Below, one piece after another: positions 63,097 through 64,000 of a stretch of DNA of 64,000 nt (within the stretch, counting starts at the first letter, position 1; every line of letters starts with the position of its first letter). Origin of the DNA: Bacteroidia bacterium (lineage in GTDB: Bacteria > Bacteroidota > Bacteroidia > Flavobacteriales > Flavobacteriaceae); the NCBI GenBank assembly GCA_030427735.1, contig JAUIBP010000009.1:62001-126000 (forward strand), given 5' to 3'. The notes beneath the pieces are model-generated. The model saw nothing but the letters and a program-made list of their open reading frames with translations, did not search any database and was not told the origin of the DNA. The position numbers were made by a program, and so were the translations under genes.

Positions 63097-63630
63097 GGTT
63101 GTAGTAGATCGATACCTTAATGTTTTTGGAGACTTCTTAGGATATTTTTTAGCCACCAGATTCCGAATTTCCAATTCGGTATATCCTTGTTCCTTTAATT
63201 GATCGGTATAATCCATTCTTAAAAACATAAAATCATCAAAAGGGTGCTGCTCGATGTGATATTGATGTTCCAAATGTATACGTTGTCCCCATTTAGGGTC
63301 GATAAGGCTAAGTAAAACCTCCTGTTTGGAATAAATCATGCGTTTGCAATCCTGATTTCTATTTCGGTGCTTTAACTCATAAGCAGTAGCCATATAGTAG
63401 GTAATGGAGGAAAATATCCAATACAGGATTTCATTTTCCTCGGTGGTAGTTTTTCGTTTTAACTCTTGTCCACGTTCTGAAACCACAAAATGAAACTGGC
63501 CAGTCGTATCATATTCTATATGTGGTAATGCATCACCTCTTGGGATGTGGTAAGTGGGTAGCAAATGTGTCGGGGCATCTATTTTAAAAGCTAGACGTTC
63601 CACTCTGGTTTTTAGTTTGATTAATTGCAT
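63079..63630 (-). CDS. Imm63-family immunity protein
   Basis: 183 residues. The pattern RVERLAFKIDAPTHLLPTY ... PHIEYDTTGQFHFVVSERGQ ... KTTTEENEILYWIFSSITYY matches the Imm63 immunity family of polymorphic toxin systems. A cognate toxin is not in the window. It lies at the end of the mating-pore block and converges on the amidase. Confidence 0.75.
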   Translation of the reverse strand: MQLIKLKTRVERLAFKIDAPTHLLPTYHIPRGDALPHIEYDTTGQFHFVVSERGQELKRKTTTEENEILYWIFSSITYYMATAYELKHRNRNQDCKRMIYSKQEVLLSLIDPKWGQRIHLEHQYHIEQHPFDDFMFLRMDYTDQLKEQGYTELEIRNLVAKKYPKKSPKTLRYRSTTTLPERS

Positions 63631-63802
63631 GTGGTTAACAGATATTCATAGAGGTACAGCTGCTTCTGTTTTGTGGAAACACATTAAGAAGGAGTGTCTT
63701 ACTATGTTGATAATTTGGTTGTTAGCGTTTTGATGATGCCAATATCGGATGAAATTTTTTAATTAAAAATTTTTAATTGTCCATTAAAAGTGTAATACCA
63801 GG

Positions 63803-64000
63803 CTAGTGAAATTTTAGTTTGCCCCAGACCAAAGGATGGGAACTTGCCGCTTGTGTGCTATTTTTGATGCTCTTGTAATGGTGGAATTGTGGGCGGTGTT
63901 TTGGCCACATCCCTTTTCTGTTCAGGCCACTATCTACCAGGACCTCAAAGAGCCTTGGGGATAACAACATATAATCCGTTTGCTTAATGTTGACCCCTTT
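63803..64000 (-). CDS. C-terminal end of an element protein (5' part outside window)
   Basis: The - strand frame is open from the window edge to TAG at 63803-63805. The visible 65 residues include YMLLSPRLFEVLVDSGLNRK and GMWPKHRPQFHHYKSIKNST and look genuine. An ATG lies at 63970, so a start there is also possible. Family not recognised. It probably belongs to the conjugative element. Nothing else is visible in 63631-63802. Confidence 0.5.
   Translation of the reverse strand, partial: KGVNIKQTDYMLLSPRLFEVLVDSGLNRKGMWPKHRPQFHHYKSIKNSTQAASSHPLVWGKLKFH

Overview
The window looks like chromosomal DNA of a marine-type Bacteroidetes, most likely a member of the Flavobacteriaceae. The signs are low GC, a type IX secretion sorting domain, lipoproteins whose mature N-termini are Asp-rich (surface-export-like), GLPGLI and TonB-receptor-like proteins, and Bacteroidetes-type conjugation genes (TraE to TraN). 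The species cannot be settled from the sequence alone.

Region 1 (1-6.9 kb) is the end of a carbohydrate-utilisation locus, all on the + strand: the tail of a secreted enzyme, a GH2 glycosidase lipoprotein, a zinc dehydrogenase, an amidohydrolase-type lactonase, an SDR dehydrogenase and a FucP-type MFS symporter. Together they suggest oxidative (non-phosphorylating) use of L-fucose or a related sugar released from a galactose-containing glycan. Region 2 (7-14.3 kb) holds a lipoprotein pseudogene with three frame lesions, a small membrane protein, a large secreted beta-propeller-like T9SS cargo protein, a TPR/LuxR-type sensor-regulator and a decayed hipBA module.

Region 3 (14.3-27 kb) is a composite defence locus. 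A type I restriction-modification system (hsdM, hsdS, hsdR) has other genes between hsdS and hsdR: a PHP-domain/SMC-like ATPase with a small acidic partner, an AlbA_2/ATPase/HTH protein with an in-frame 12-bp tandem repeat, and an AbiEi/AbiEii toxin-antitoxin pair. A truncated second copy of the hsdR 5' end shows that cargo here has been exchanged. Region 4 (27-30.2 kb) has a small HTH protein, then rtcB (RNA ligase) divergent from a WYL regulator, with a perfect 12-bp-arm inverted repeat between them.

Region 5 (30.5-63.6 kb) looks like an integrative conjugative element split into two blocks. The left block has accessory replication/mobilisation genes: DUF932 protein, ssb, an oriT-like structured region, a BfmA-like protein, a relaxase gene interrupted by one TGA, and a coupling ATPase. 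The right block has the mating-pore operon traE-F-G-I-J-K-M-N on the - strand, a divergent cell-wall amidase and an Imm63-like immunity gene. Between them lies about 18 kb of cargo: outer-membrane barrels, a TonB-receptor-like protein with a GLPGLI partner, TetR and AraC regulators, a TlpA-like thioredoxin, an amidohydrolase lipoprotein, many small surface-type lipoproteins and a five-copy tandem lipoprotein array. No integrase, transposase, rRNA, intact tRNA or CRISPR array was seen, and the right end of the element lies outside the window.
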